The notes under the pieces: model-generated
Told to the model about the DNA's origin: nothing
Seen by the model: only the letters and a program-made list of their open reading frames with translations
The model's database searches: none
Made by a program: the position numbers and the translations under genes
Assembly (NCBI RefSeq): GCF_008312885.1
Contig: NZ_VSSO01000001.1
Span: 992,001-1,056,000, forward strand
Direction of reading: 5' to 3'
Source of the DNA: Lolliginicoccus suaedae
Lineage (GTDB): Bacteria; Actinomycetota; Actinomycetes; Mycobacteriales; Mycobacteriaceae
DNA length: 64,000 nt
Shown: positions 21,076-28,268 of the stretch, one piece after another
How the letters are laid out: every line of letters starts with the position of its first letter
Numbering within the stretch: the first letter of the stretch is position 1

Positions 21076-21104
21076 TTGTCACTCAGCCACACATCCGCTA
21101 ATGT
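21076..21104 (+). promoter_or_regulatory. Sigma-70-type promoter of the tRNA-Gly-Cys-Val cluster
   Basis: TTGTCA (21076-21081), a 17-base spacer and TAATGT (21099-21104) form a near-consensus vegetative promoter. Transcription would start about 45 bases before tRNA-Gly. Confidence 0.75.
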
Positions 21105-21156
21105 TCTCAACCGCACCGGCAATCGGGACCGCAAGGAACCGGGAGCAGCGGAGCGT

Positions 21157-21229
21157 GCGGATGTAGCGCAGCTGGTAGCGCATCACCTTGCCAAGGTGAG
21201 GGTCGCGGGTTCGAATCCCGTCATCCGCT
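21157..21229 (+). tRNA. tRNA-Gly (GCC)
   Basis: Acceptor gcggatg/catccgc, anticodon loop TTGCCAA (anticodon GCC) and T-loop TTCGAAT are all in place. First of three tRNAs in one unit. Confidence 0.97.
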
Positions 21230-21254
21230 CAAGAGGTTGGGCTTGACCCCCTAC

Positions 21255-21325
21255 GGTGGAGTGGCCGAGTGGTGAGGCAACGGCCTGCAAAGCCGTGCAC
21301 ACGGGTTCGATTCCCGTCTCCACCT
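21255..21325 (+). tRNA. tRNA-Cys (GCA)
   Basis: Acceptor ggtggag/ctccacc, anticodon loop CTGCAAA (anticodon GCA) and T-loop TTCGATT. Lies 25 bases after tRNA-Gly. Confidence 0.97.
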
Positions 21326-21341
21326 CTTCTCAGAGGTTCCC

Positions 21342-21416
21342 GCGCGATTAGCTCAGTGGGAGAGCGCTTCCCTGACACGGAAGAGGTCACTGGTTCAATC
21401 CCAGTATCGCGCACCA
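21342..21416 (+). tRNA. tRNA-Val (GAC), integration target
   Basis: Acceptor gcgcgat/atcgcgc, anticodon loop CTGACAC (anticodon GAC), T-loop TTCAATC, and an encoded CCA at 21414-21416. Its last 23 bases are duplicated at 28441-28463, the far end of the inserted element, so the element supplies the present 3' end of the gene. The Gly-Cys-Val order matches the tRNA cluster beside phiRv2 in M. tuberculosis (from memory). Confidence 0.96.
21394..21416. repeat. attL core
   Basis: ttcaatcccagtatcgcgca followed by cca, the T-arm/acceptor end of tRNA-Val, identical to 28441-28463. Similarity continues past the core into a hairpin terminator on both sides. Confidence 0.92.
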
Positions 21417-21418
21417 CT

Positions 21419-21445
21419 AAACCCCCTGGTAACAGGGGGTTTTTT
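21419..21445 (+). terminator. Rho-independent terminator after tRNA-Val, element-borne copy
   Basis: Stem aaaccccctg/cagggggttt with loop gtaa, then a T-run. The same stem with loop ttcg occurs beyond attR at 28467. Because this copy lies inside the element, the element restores both the tRNA end and its terminator on integration. Confidence 0.9.
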
Positions 21446-21463
21446 ACTTTCCACACACAGCGC

Positions 21464-21482
21464 GTGCCCAACGCGTGCCCAA
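21464..21482 (+). promoter_or_regulatory. Arm-type integrase sites near attL
   Basis: Two direct copies of GTGCCCAA (21464 and 21475), 11 bases apart. The same octamer recurs near attR, as expected for the arm-binding domain of a tyrosine integrase. Confidence 0.65.
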
Positions 21483-21546
21483 TGCGGCAGCGGGCGATCC
21501 CCCAAAAACAGCCCACCACGGGCGCTAGTTGTGACCGAGCCGTGAC

Positions 21547-22227
21547 CTAGCGGGGTGCCTCCGCAGCGAGCCATGCCGCGATCTCCGGCAATGTGCCGCT
21601 AGGCCCGACCCACACACGCGTCCTGCCACGCAGCACCGCAGGGAACCGCGACGCCCACGCCGCATCCGTCGCCGCCAGCTCGAACACACCCACAGTCGGG
21701 TCCGACCACTCCCCCGGTTCACCACCAGCAGCACGCACAGCATCCTCCGCAGCGTGGACGTGGTGCCGCAGATCATCGAGGGGGCACCGCCGTGTGGTCG
21801 GTGTGGTGTCGATGCGCGCCAGGTCCAGGCCCACCGCCGCAGCCACAGCAGTGACCCGCGCTAGCTCCGCATCGAGCCGCCCACGGGCTGTATCCACCGC
21901 AGCAGCAAGACGCGGCACCGCGTTGGCCTTGTCCACCTCGGCGCGCTCACGAGCCGCCAGCGTGGTTTTCCACGACTCGCGCCGCCCCAGCACCACCGCC
22001 ACCCTGGCGAGGGCCTTATCGACCTCACCGGCCACAGCCAGCACATCCGCGATCACCGCCTGCTTGGCGTTCGGCGGTACCTCGGGATCAGCGAGGAACG
22101 CGTGTAGCTCACGGTCGAAGTCCTCGGGGGTGGCTGCGCGTAGCTCAGCGGCCAGGCTGAACGTTGCCAGGTCCACGCGGGGCATGTATCCGGCGCGACG
22201 CCGCGCCAGCTCATCGGACAGGCTCAT
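21547..22227 (-). CDS. Element protein of unknown function
   Basis: Predicted 226-residue soluble protein that I do not recognise. The first two thirds are strongly helical and rich in Ala, Arg and Glu (residues about 60-140 could form a coiled coil). The last 50 residues look folded (FPAVLRGRTRVWVGPSGTLP). The ATG at 22227 is chosen because it overlaps the stop of the zinc-ribbon gene by four bases (ATGA); a longer frame to 22440 lacks such support. Last gene of the leftward chain before attL. Confidence 0.65.
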   Translation of the reverse strand: MSLSDELARRRAGYMPRVDLATFSLAAELRAATPEDFDRELHAFLADPEVPPNAKQAVIADVLAVAGEVDKALARVAVVLGRRESWKTTLAARERAEVDKANAVPRLAAAVDTARGRLDAELARVTAVAAAVGLDLARIDTTPTTRRCPLDDLRHHVHAAEDAVRAAGGEPGEWSDPTVGVFELAATDAAWASRFPAVLRGRTRVWVGPSGTLPEIAAWLAAEAPR

Positions 22228-22376
22228 GGGCGGACACGATCCCGCAAACCAATGACGCGGTTCACGCAGCGGCGGCACCGCCAAAGATGCTGTGTCCCTT
22301 TGTAATTCATGGATGGCCCCCGGCAGTCGGGGCAGACATGAGGCGGCGACGGGGTGGCCTGCGGCGACGGCTTCAC
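22224..22376 (-). CDS. 50-residue zinc-ribbon protein
   Basis: Short gene with two Cys pairs, HVCPDC and RCRRC, separated by about 15 residues, a classic zinc-ribbon layout. The GTG start overlaps the previous stop (GTGA) and its own stop overlaps the next start (ATGA), both four-base junctions, which supports a real gene despite its size. Possible roles are nucleic-acid binding or protein contact within the element's replication apparatus (inference). Confidence 0.65.
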   Translation of the reverse strand: MKPSPQATPSPPHVCPDCRGPSMNYKGTQHLWRCRRCVNRVIGLRDRVRP

Positions 22377-22702
22377 TGGTCACCGTCCATGCCGTCCAGG
22401 CAGAGCTGTAGCCGCGACGTGGGCTCATAGAAGGTTCCACGGGTGTTCACGCGCCGCCACACAGTCTGGTAGCTGCCGTGTAGGTGGGGTTTGGTGGTGC
22501 GCCTGGCACCGAGAGCCACGAGCATCCCCTCGGCGTGGAGCTGACGGAACGCCAGCCCTAGGCGGCGGGGCTCGCAGAAGCGGATGGCCCCCATTTTGAG
22601 CATCACCGCATCGGCGTGGACCTCACGACCCACGGGCCACCGCTCAATGATCGAGAACGCCACCGCTAGGGCCTGCTCGTCGTCGCACTCGTGGCCGGTC
22701 AT
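22373..22702 (-). CDS. Small element protein, possibly winged-helix
   Basis: A 109-residue protein without a family I recognise. The pattern of residues 10-60 (ALAVAFSIIERWPVGREVHA, then RRLGLAFRQLHAEGMLVALG) looks like a winged-helix fold, and the C-terminal part is basic. It overlaps the genes on both sides by four bases, so it is translated in a coupled chain. A DNA-binding role is inference. Confidence 0.6.
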   Translation of the reverse strand: MTGHECDDEQALAVAFSIIERWPVGREVHADAVMLKMGAIRFCEPRRLGLAFRQLHAEGMLVALGARRTTKPHLHGSYQTVWRRVNTRGTFYEPTSRLQLCLDGMDGDQ

Positions 22703-22902
22703 GCGTCACCGCCCGCGAGTAGGACGGTGGCGAGGTCGTCGCGCTGGGCGGGGGTGAGCACCGCAGCGTTGGCGTGGATGGCGGCGCGTAGCCGCTCAGC
22801 GGCCATACCGGCACGAGCTGCCGTGAGCGCGGGGTCATCGGCGGGGCGGGAGCGCGTGAGGGCGGCGTAGCGGGCGCAGGCGATGCCCAGGTTGCTGGTC
22901 AT
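22699..22902 (-). CDS. Small element protein of unknown function
   Basis: A 67-residue helical, Ala/Arg-rich product (MTSNLGIACARYAALTRS onward). The ATG at 22902 is preferred; its stop overlaps the next start as ATGA. No motif is recognised. Confidence 0.55.
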   Translation of the reverse strand: MTSNLGIACARYAALTRSRPADDPALTAARAGMAAERLRAAIHANAAVLTPAQRDDLATVLLAGGDA

Positions 22903-22955
22903 GCGATGACCGTAGGCAGCGGGGGCGCACCGCAGCGGAGCCACTGGGCAGGGGT

Positions 22956-23546
22956 CTAGGTGGTGGCCGGGGTGCTCTCCGCGAGGTAGCGGTACAGGGT
23001 GGCCCGCGAGATACCCAGCGTCTCGCAGATAGCGCGGGCAGTCTCGCCGCGATCCTTCAGCGCACGGGCCTGCCGCGCCTGGTCCTCGGTGAGGGCGCGC
23101 TTTCGCCCCACGCTCCCCCCACGCGCCTTCAGCGCATCCCTCGCGGCCTGGGACCGCTCCACGATCAGGTCACGCTCTAGTTGGGCCATCACGGCGAACA
23201 TCCCGGCGGCGGCGCGCCCTGCCGGTGTCGTCATGTCGAAGCCCTCGCGCAGGGAAACGAGGCTCACGCCCTGCTCGGTCAGCTCCTCTAGTGTCCGCAG
23301 GATGCCGGATAGGGTGCGGCCCAGCCGGTCGAGCGCCACGATCACGAGGGTGTCGCCGGGGCGTAGATGGCGGCGCAGCTCGGCCAGCCCTGGGCGGTCG
23401 GTCTTGGTTCCGCTGATCACGTCGCGGTAGATGTGCTCCTCATCGACCCCGGCGGCGCGTAGCGCGTCGATTTGCTGGGCGAGGGTCTGGCGGGACGTGG
23501 ATACGCGGGCGTAGCCGTAGCGGCGGGCGGTGGTGGTGTCGCTCAT
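22956..23546 (-). CDS. Small serine recombinase (resolvase/invertase family)
   Basis: Site-specific recombinase of 196 residues, the size of Hin, Gin or Tn3 resolvases. The catalytic Ser is in YGYARVSTSRQT (residue 16), with ALDRLGRTLSGIL and the E-helix region AVMAQLERDLIVERSQAAR. The C-terminal HTH is ICETLGISRATLYRYL. It is complete and probably active. An element that already has a tyrosine integrase does not need it for integration, so multimer resolution or DNA inversion is more likely (inference). A repeat-rich region lies just upstream. Confidence 0.92.
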   Translation of the reverse strand: MSDTTTARRYGYARVSTSRQTLAQQIDALRAAGVDEEHIYRDVISGTKTDRPGLAELRRHLRPGDTLVIVALDRLGRTLSGILRTLEELTEQGVSLVSLREGFDMTTPAGRAAAGMFAVMAQLERDLIVERSQAARDALKARGGSVGRKRALTEDQARQARALKDRGETARAICETLGISRATLYRYLAESTPATT

Positions 23547-23581
23547 GGGGGGTGTCCTTCTCGTCGTGGTCGCACCCCGAG

Positions 23582-23718
23582 GGTCTCACAATCTATCTCA
23601 ATGACGCAATGTGAGACACGTAGTATCGAGACACACTAACGAGACATGCGGTCCAGGGGAAACACCCCCCGCGAAGCCCAGCAGCCGGGGTGTCTCACTA
23701 CGAACACATCGAGACACC
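23582..23718. promoter_or_regulatory. Candidate resolution/operator region of the serine recombinase
   Basis: This region, just upstream of the recombinase start, has GAGACAC-type motifs in both orientations: gtgagacacg (23611), tcgagacaca (23626), acgagacatg (23639), gtgtctcact (23690) and tcgagacacc (23709), plus tctcaca at 23584. Serine resolvases often bind such a cluster both to recombine and to repress their own gene. The assignment rests on position and repetition only. Confidence 0.45.
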
Positions 23719-23724
23719 CCCGAA

Positions 23725-23877
23725 TCACTCCGCGATGGCACGCGCCATCACGCGCAGCGCATAAGCGGCCCGCGATCCGTCGCGCAGCGCCCCCACCGTC
23801 TCGGCGCACCCCAGCAGCACCGCCGCGACCTCCGCGCGCTCCTCGGGCTCCAACTCGATAAGCGGTGCCACGCTCAC
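23725..23877 (-). CDS. 50-residue element protein of unknown function
   Basis: Tiny gene, acidic then Ala/Arg-rich (IELEPEERAEVAAVLLGCAE near the start). Its GTG overlaps the stop of the upstream gene as GTGA, the only real support. No family recognised. Confidence 0.5.
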   Translation of the reverse strand: MSVAPLIELEPEERAEVAAVLLGCAETVGALRDGSRAAYALRVMARAIAE

Positions 23878-24101
23878 CGGTCGGCCACCACCACAGCGAA
23901 CGCCGTGAACATGCCATGCAGCAGCGTCACCGCATCACCGGTCACCCCGTCGTTCTCTGCCTCATCGAGGACGTCCAGTAGCTCATCAGCGGCACGAGCG
24001 GCCTCATCGAGCCGCTGGGAATCCGTCAGCCCCGCGAAGTTCGCGCGCAGCTCCGCGAGCTTTTCGCTAGTCCAGGTATCCGCGATAAAAGAGTCGTCCA
24101 T
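23874..24101 (-). CDS. Small acidic element protein
   Basis: A 75-residue acidic, helical protein (MDDSFIADTWTSEKLAELRA; then AADELLDVLDEAENDG). A gagga-type ribosome site lies upstream of the ATG. It is the first gene left of the repeat-rich dyad and overlaps the next gene. Function unknown; acidic small proteins of phages and satellites are often inhibitors, but nothing here shows that. Confidence 0.55.
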   Translation of the reverse strand: MDDSFIADTWTSEKLAELRANFAGLTDSQRLDEAARAADELLDVLDEAENDGVTGDAVTLLHGMFTAFAVVVADR

Positions 24102-24580
24102 AGTTGCCTGTCCTCGCTGGGGTGGTGATTCACAAAAAGAAGCGCTGGTGCCGATAAACCCGTGTTTTTCGTTTCGCTAGTGCGGGTGGCGGGCCACCCC
24201 CGATGGGTGTGTCAGGCGCGGGGGTGGCCTGCCGTAATGGACGCTAGCGGGGGCCAGCGAACACGGGGCGGACCCTAGCCAGGGCGCGTGGCCCAGGGCA
24301 CCTCAGCGAGCCGGTTGATGCAAAAGATCGAAACGTTCCACTCTGGGAACTGTCCAGAGTGTCCAACTGTCCGTAAATGCCCGCGTGACCTGGTATTTTG
24401 GTGGTTTTGTCGAAGTGTCCGCGAAGTGTCCGCGAAGTGTCCAGCGCGGCGTTCTGGACAGTTGCTGGACACTTTGCGGACAGTTGCCGGATCGCATCGT
24501 TTCCGCAGGTAGATACACCTTTTTCGGACACTTGGACACTCTGGACAGTTCCCAGAGTGAACAGGGTTGAAAAAAGCCGA
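24102..24580. other. Gene-free replication-origin-like region
   Basis: No gene is supported. The right half is the twelve-repeat dyad described separately (24339-24559). The left part (24102-24338) shows nothing further that I can name. Confidence 0.6.
24339..24559. repeat. Twelve-iteron dyad, candidate origin
   Basis: Six TGTCC motifs (starting 24351, 24360, 24368, 24416, 24427, 24438) are followed by six GGACA motifs (24456, 24467, 24478, 24526, 24534, 24543). Every motif mirrors its partner about one centre at 24449. The inner triplets are spaced exactly 11 bp, one helical turn. The outer blocks (24339-24373 and 24525-24559) are inverted repeats matching at 34 of 35 bases. The asymmetric bases in between include a T-rich stretch (tattttggtggttttgt). 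The primase-helicase gene ends 22 bases away. Origin function is inference. Confidence 0.8.
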
Positions 24581-26413
24581 TCAGAGCCACCGCTCGAACG
24601 CGTCCAGGAAGTCGGAGCGGTGGTAGCCACGCTCCGTCCGAGCATCGTTCTGGCGAGGCTTGACGCCGAACTCGCCAAGCCTGCGGGCCAGCCCGTGAGC
24701 CGACAGGTAGTGCTCGCCGCTGAGGTCGGACCACGCCGAATCCGGGAGCGCCACTAGCTCAGAAACAAGCACAGTCGATTTCAGGAACGAAACTCCGTAG
24801 TGGTTCTCCCACACCGCCCTTATGTCCCTCAGCAACTCCTCCTGAGTGCCGCCACTGTCCGTCCGCCCGTTGGCGGCTTGCGCGGCCTGACGGGCACGTC
24901 GGCCCCAATCAGGGTGCGCGGCATCAGCGACCGCGATGAGCGGCTCCCACGTATCGGCAACACGATCCTCCACCCCCATATCGGCAGGTTCCGCGCCTTC
25001 CACCTTTGCCCGGTTCTGCTCAGCCCATGCGGCCAGCTCCTCGCGCAGCTCAACGAGCGGGGGAAGGTCGCGGCGCAACCGGAACGGCTTCACGGCCTCG
25101 TTCTTCTTGCGGCGCTTCACGGTGATGATCACGGCCCGGTCTTCGATGGTGTCAGGGAGCCGCCCGATGCCAGACAAGGCGCAGAACGCGAACACAGGGA
25201 ACTCCACGACCTGCATCGTGTCCTTGTCCACACGCCGCACAGGTTTTCCCCGCTGGAATCCGGCGTTGAGGATGCCGCGCAGCTCCTCATGCGCGTCGGA
25301 CGCCTTCCGTGTGCCGAAAATGGCATCGGTCTCGTCAAACATCACCGTTGGGGGTTTCTCGGAATCAAGCGAGCGGAACAGCGCGGCGGTGGAGGTGTTC
25401 GCCGTGGGCAGCGGATTCCACGCCATGCCCTCCACCACTTCCAGCAGGCGGGTCTTGCCTGACCGCTTCGTCGCTGACCGGATGATCAGGCGGGGCGCAT
25501 AGTCGAACAGGTCCACGAAATGCGTTGCCGCCGTCCACAGCACAGCCGTGGTGATCGCATCGTCGTCGGGCAGGACGCAGTGCCGCCGAATAGCTTCTTC
25601 GACGCGATTGAGGAGGCCCGCGCCGTCGATGGTGGGCCAATGCCGTGCCCGGCCAACCGGGGTGCGCGCGGGGGGCTCACCGCCCGCTTCGGGTGGCATC
25701 TCGAACCGGACAAGCTGCTTCAGCTCATCAACACCATGTTCTGCCAGGTAATCATCGAGCCCGGTCTTCTCGTCGGTGTCGGGTAGATGCAGATACCGGA
25801 CCGTCGAGCCCTTCGATCCTAGATAGCGGGCAAGCTCCCCCATGGCGCGCCGAACCTCCGGCTTGCGCTGCACATCACCATCGAACGCGATGACCACGGT
25901 CCGGTTCTGCAACGCGAGGTCTGCCCAGTCGGGCACCGCAATTGTGGCATTGACAGCAGGGGCAACCTTGCGTCGCCAATTCCACACTCCGGTCAGCGCG
26001 ATGCAGCACAGGCCCGCACCGACCGCAGCGTCCGCCTTCTTCGCGCCTTCAGTGATGTACAGGTCCACCTTGGGATTGGCGCGGCCCCTCAGCATCTTCG
26101 GGAAGTCGATTTGCGTCGCTTGCCCCTGCGGCGTCTCATACTTGACGAGTTTGCCGTGGCGTTCGCGGGGATGGTCGGGACGGTACTGGTAGCCCCATTG
26201 GGTGCCGTTACAGCGGTGCATGGGTATGTAGAGGCCGGGTGTTCGTGTCCTGGCTGTCTTGGCGAGCTGCGGGTACATTTCCTCTAGCTCGCGGGGGTCG
26301 CGGATGGAGCGGTATCCGCGTGTTTCGATCACATCGTCGGGGATGCCGCTGCTTTTCAGCATGTCGCGGTGCTGAGGCAGCAGGGCACCGCCGCCGCTAA
26401 TTGGTACGCTCAT
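24581..26413 (-). CDS. TOPRIM/DUF3854-DUF3631 primase-helicase
   Basis: Replication protein of 610 residues. The N-terminal half has a TOPRIM-like arrangement: YITEGAKKADAA (Glu near residue 122) and VVIAFDGDV (Asp near 178-180), as in DUF3854 proteins. The C-terminal half is a P-loop helicase-like DUF3631 domain with ATKRSGKT (residues 314-321) and the Walker B MFDETDAIFG. Such proteins occur in actinobacterial plasmids and prophage-like elements including phiRv elements. All motifs are intact. It probably unwinds and primes at the adjacent iteron dyad (inference). Confidence 0.85.
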   Translation of the reverse strand: MSVPISGGGALLPQHRDMLKSSGIPDDVIETRGYRSIRDPRELEEMYPQLAKTARTRTPGLYIPMHRCNGTQWGYQYRPDHPRERHGKLVKYETPQGQATQIDFPKMLRGRANPKVDLYITEGAKKADAAVGAGLCCIALTGVWNWRRKVAPAVNATIAVPDWADLALQNRTVVIAFDGDVQRKPEVRRAMGELARYLGSKGSTVRYLHLPDTDEKTGLDDYLAEHGVDELKQLVRFEMPPEAGGEPPARTPVGRARHWPTIDGAGLLNRVEEAIRRHCVLPDDDAITTAVLWTAATHFVDLFDYAPRLIIRSATKRSGKTRLLEVVEGMAWNPLPTANTSTAALFRSLDSEKPPTVMFDETDAIFGTRKASDAHEELRGILNAGFQRGKPVRRVDKDTMQVVEFPVFAFCALSGIGRLPDTIEDRAVIITVKRRKKNEAVKPFRLRRDLPPLVELREELAAWAEQNRAKVEGAEPADMGVEDRVADTWEPLIAVADAAHPDWGRRARQAAQAANGRTDSGGTQEELLRDIRAVWENHYGVSFLKSTVLVSELVALPDSAWSDLSGEHYLSAHGLARRLGEFGVKPRQNDARTERGYHRSDFLDAFERWL

Positions 26414-26450
26414 TAGGAACTTTCCGGTTAAGGGTGTTCAGACGTGAAAG

Positions 26451-26473
26451 CCCAGAGGCACGCCACCTCTGGG
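26451..26473 (-). terminator. Hairpin between the HTH gene and the primase gene
   Basis: Stem cccagagg/cctctggg with short T-runs on both strands. It lies after the 57-residue HTH gene and before the primase start, so it could end or attenuate leftward transcription. Confidence 0.55.
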
Positions 26474-26481
26474 TTTTCTGC

Positions 26482-26655
26482 TTATTCGGTGGCTCGCGGC
26501 GGCGTGATGTGGTCGAGGGCGTCCTCGGGGATAAGCCGGACCGCCCCTACCTGAATCGAGGGGATCGTGCCCTCAGCGATCCACCGCCTGACCGTCCGTT
26601 CAGTAACCGCGTGCCGGGCGGCGAACTCCTTCGCGCGCAAATGATGTTTTGTCAC
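26482..26655 (-). CDS. 57-residue HTH protein (excisionase/MerR-like)
   Basis: Small DNA-binding protein with the pattern LRAKEFAARHAVTERTVRRW then IAEGTIPSIQVGAVRLIPED, typical of HTH_17/Xis-like domains: helix-turn-helix, then a wing carrying an arginine. GTG start; no strong ribosome site. A second protein of the same type is encoded just upstream, so one may be the excisionase and the other a regulator of the primase gene. Confidence 0.75.
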   Translation of the reverse strand: MTKHHLRAKEFAARHAVTERTVRRWIAEGTIPSIQVGAVRLIPEDALDHITPPRATE

Positions 26656-26705
26656 GCGGTGAAATGTAGTGACAGGGGGTGCAACGCGGCGTTTCCGCTG
26701 CTCAC

Positions 26706-26894
26706 TTACGAATCCGCGCCATTCGGCACGGCGCGGATCAACGCCAGCACGTCCTGCTCATCCACGTAGATCAGGCTCTTGCCGACACGATAGGCCTTCA
26801 GCTCGCCCTCAGCGATGAAGCGGCGCAGTGTCTTCGGTGACAGCCCCACCAGTTCCGCCGCAGCCCGCAGCCGCAACAGGTTCTTCTTCCGCAT
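26706..26894 (-). CDS. HTH excisionase-like protein
   Basis: A 62-residue protein beginning MRKKNLLRLRAAAELVGLSP, followed by KTLRRFIAEGELKAYRVGKS and LIYVDEQDVLALI, a textbook HTH_17/excisionase domain. The ATG at 26894 has aggag nine bases upstream; an ATG three codons earlier is too close to it. It lies just downstream of the integrase gene, the common place for xis. Confidence 0.85.
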   Translation of the reverse strand: MRKKNLLRLRAAAELVGLSPKTLRRFIAEGELKAYRVGKSLIYVDEQDVLALIRAVPNGADS

Positions 26895-26923
26895 TGCGTG
26901 CATCTCCTTTGTTTTGTGGCACG

Positions 26924-26967
26924 AAAAAAGCCCACCCCTACGCCGGTTTGCGCCGGTAGGGGCGGGC
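26924..26967 (-). terminator. Rho-independent terminator after the integrase gene
   Basis: Read leftward: a GC stem (GCCCGCCCCTACCGG pairing with CCGG..TAGGGGTGGGC, small bulge) followed by a TTTTTT run. It isolates integrase transcription from the replication genes. Confidence 0.85.
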
Positions 26968-27011
26968 ATCTCCCGCTGCTCATTCCGTGTCCCTGGCCCC
27001 CAATGGGAACC

Positions 27012-27047
27012 ATTGGGCAGGAATGTACACCGATTGGGCAGGAATGT
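27012..27047. repeat. Direct repeat between xis-like gene and integrase stop
   Basis: ATTGGGCAGGAATGT occurs at 27012 and 27033, period 21 bp (two helical turns). Its TTGGGCA part resembles the inverse of the arm-type octamer. Confidence 0.6.
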
Positions 27048-28253
27048 CTAAACAGCTTTAATAACTGTATGGATTCTAATTGCCTCCGCCCACACCTCAT
27101 CCATACGACGCGCCAGCTCCCCCATCCGCTCCGGGTCCGTGTGCTGATAGTGATGCGAGATCGTCGCCGCACTATGCCCCGACCTGATCTCGTTCTCACG
27201 CGGCGTCGCACCGCAGCGCGCGAACAAGCTGATTCCCGCGTGCCGCAAATGATGAAACGTGAGTTCGTCGTGCCCTGCCTCGCTGCGGGCCTTAGCCCAG
27301 TGGCGCTGGAAAGCCGACCACGACAAATGCTGCGCAGGGTCACGGACCGACGACACCACGAGCGCATCCCGCCCCGTACCCGTGTGCGCGTCGAGGTGAT
27401 CCCGCAATGCCACCATCGCCGTGGGCGGCAGGAACACCGTCCGGCGCCCCGCCAGCGTCTTGGTCTGCCGCTCATGCACCTCGCCCCTGGTGCGGGACAC
27501 CCCACGACGAACATGCAGCGCACCATCACGGAAACTGATGTCCTTGCGGCGTAGTGCCACGACCTCACCGAACCGCAGCGCCCCGAACAGCCCCAGCACC
27601 GGCGCGATCTGCCACTGCTCAGGCAGCACAGGCACCAGGGCGTTGAACACGTCCTTCTGAAGCCACAGCGGTTGCTCCACGAAATGCTCATCGGCGGGCT
27701 GTAGGCGCTGTGGGCGCGCAGCACCACGAATGCGGCACGGCGATTTCACGATCTTGTCCTCATCCTCGGCGGCACGCATGATCGAGGACAGCAGCCCGTA
27801 GACGTGGGCGCGCTGCGTACCACCGGTGGCGTCCTTACGGCGTCCCTGGAACTGCATGCCTGCGTAGAAGTTCCGCACAGCGTCTGGGGTTATGTCCGCG
27901 AGGGGCATAGGACCGAACGCGGGCAGCAGGAACCGGTCCAGGTAGCGCTGGTAGCCCTCTAGGGTTCGTGGTGCCAGGCCAGTCGCCCGCTTCACGTCCA
28001 GGAACTGGCTCGCGTACTCACAGAAAGTGACCTTCTTCGCGGCCTTCTTCCTCGCCACCACTGACGGGGGTTCCCACAGCCCGTCGCGTATCTCGCGGTA
28101 CCGCTCCGCTAGCCACGCCTGCGCGTCCTCACGCGTCGCGAACGTCTGCGGGGCTTTATGGCGGCTGAGGTCCGGGCCGGTGTAGCGGGCCTGCCACCGC
28201 CCTGATTTCAGTTGCCGCGTGTTGCCGAACAGGCGCTTGGTCTCGTGTGCCAC
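27048..28253 (-). CDS. int: Tyrosine integrase
   Basis: Phage-type integrase of 401 residues. An N-terminal arm-binding domain (GNTRQLKSGRWQARYTGPDL) is followed by a SAM-like core-binding domain and a catalytic domain with GALRFGEVVALRRKD (Arg), the HxxR box FHHLRHAGISLFARCG, and the nucleophile Tyr in HSAATISHHYQHTD. I use the GTG at 28253 because ggggag precedes it and the family N-terminus begins there; the frame stays open far upstream over the arm sites and attR. It lies beside attR. Confidence 0.93.
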   Translation of the reverse strand: MAHETKRLFGNTRQLKSGRWQARYTGPDLSRHKAPQTFATREDAQAWLAERYREIRDGLWEPPSVVARKKAAKKVTFCEYASQFLDVKRATGLAPRTLEGYQRYLDRFLLPAFGPMPLADITPDAVRNFYAGMQFQGRRKDATGGTQRAHVYGLLSSIMRAAEDEDKIVKSPCRIRGAARPQRLQPADEHFVEQPLWLQKDVFNALVPVLPEQWQIAPVLGLFGALRFGEVVALRRKDISFRDGALHVRRGVSRTRGEVHERQTKTLAGRRTVFLPPTAMVALRDHLDAHTGTGRDALVVSSVRDPAQHLSWSAFQRHWAKARSEAGHDELTFHHLRHAGISLFARCGATPRENEIRSGHSAATISHHYQHTDPERMGELARRMDEVWAEAIRIHTVIKAV

Positions 28254-28268
28254 TGGTGCTCTCCCCGT

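Larger units (their letters stand above)
20579..21156. other. Gene-free spacer between divergent tRNA loci
   Basis: No gene is supported in these 578 bases. They hold a 17-bp direct repeat (gaggccggtcctggcgg at 20771 and 20804), copy A of the dispersed hairpin repeat (20819-20890) and the promoter of the tRNA cluster (21076-21104). Confidence 0.6.

Noticed and set aside
22228-22440. N-terminal extension of the 226-residue element protein
   Set aside because: That frame overlaps the zinc-ribbon gene completely, and the ATGA overlap supports the start at 22227.
24351-24547. CRISPR-like array
   Set aside because: The repeated units are only 5-11 bp, spacings are 8-11 bp and the second half is inverted; no spacers or cas genes.
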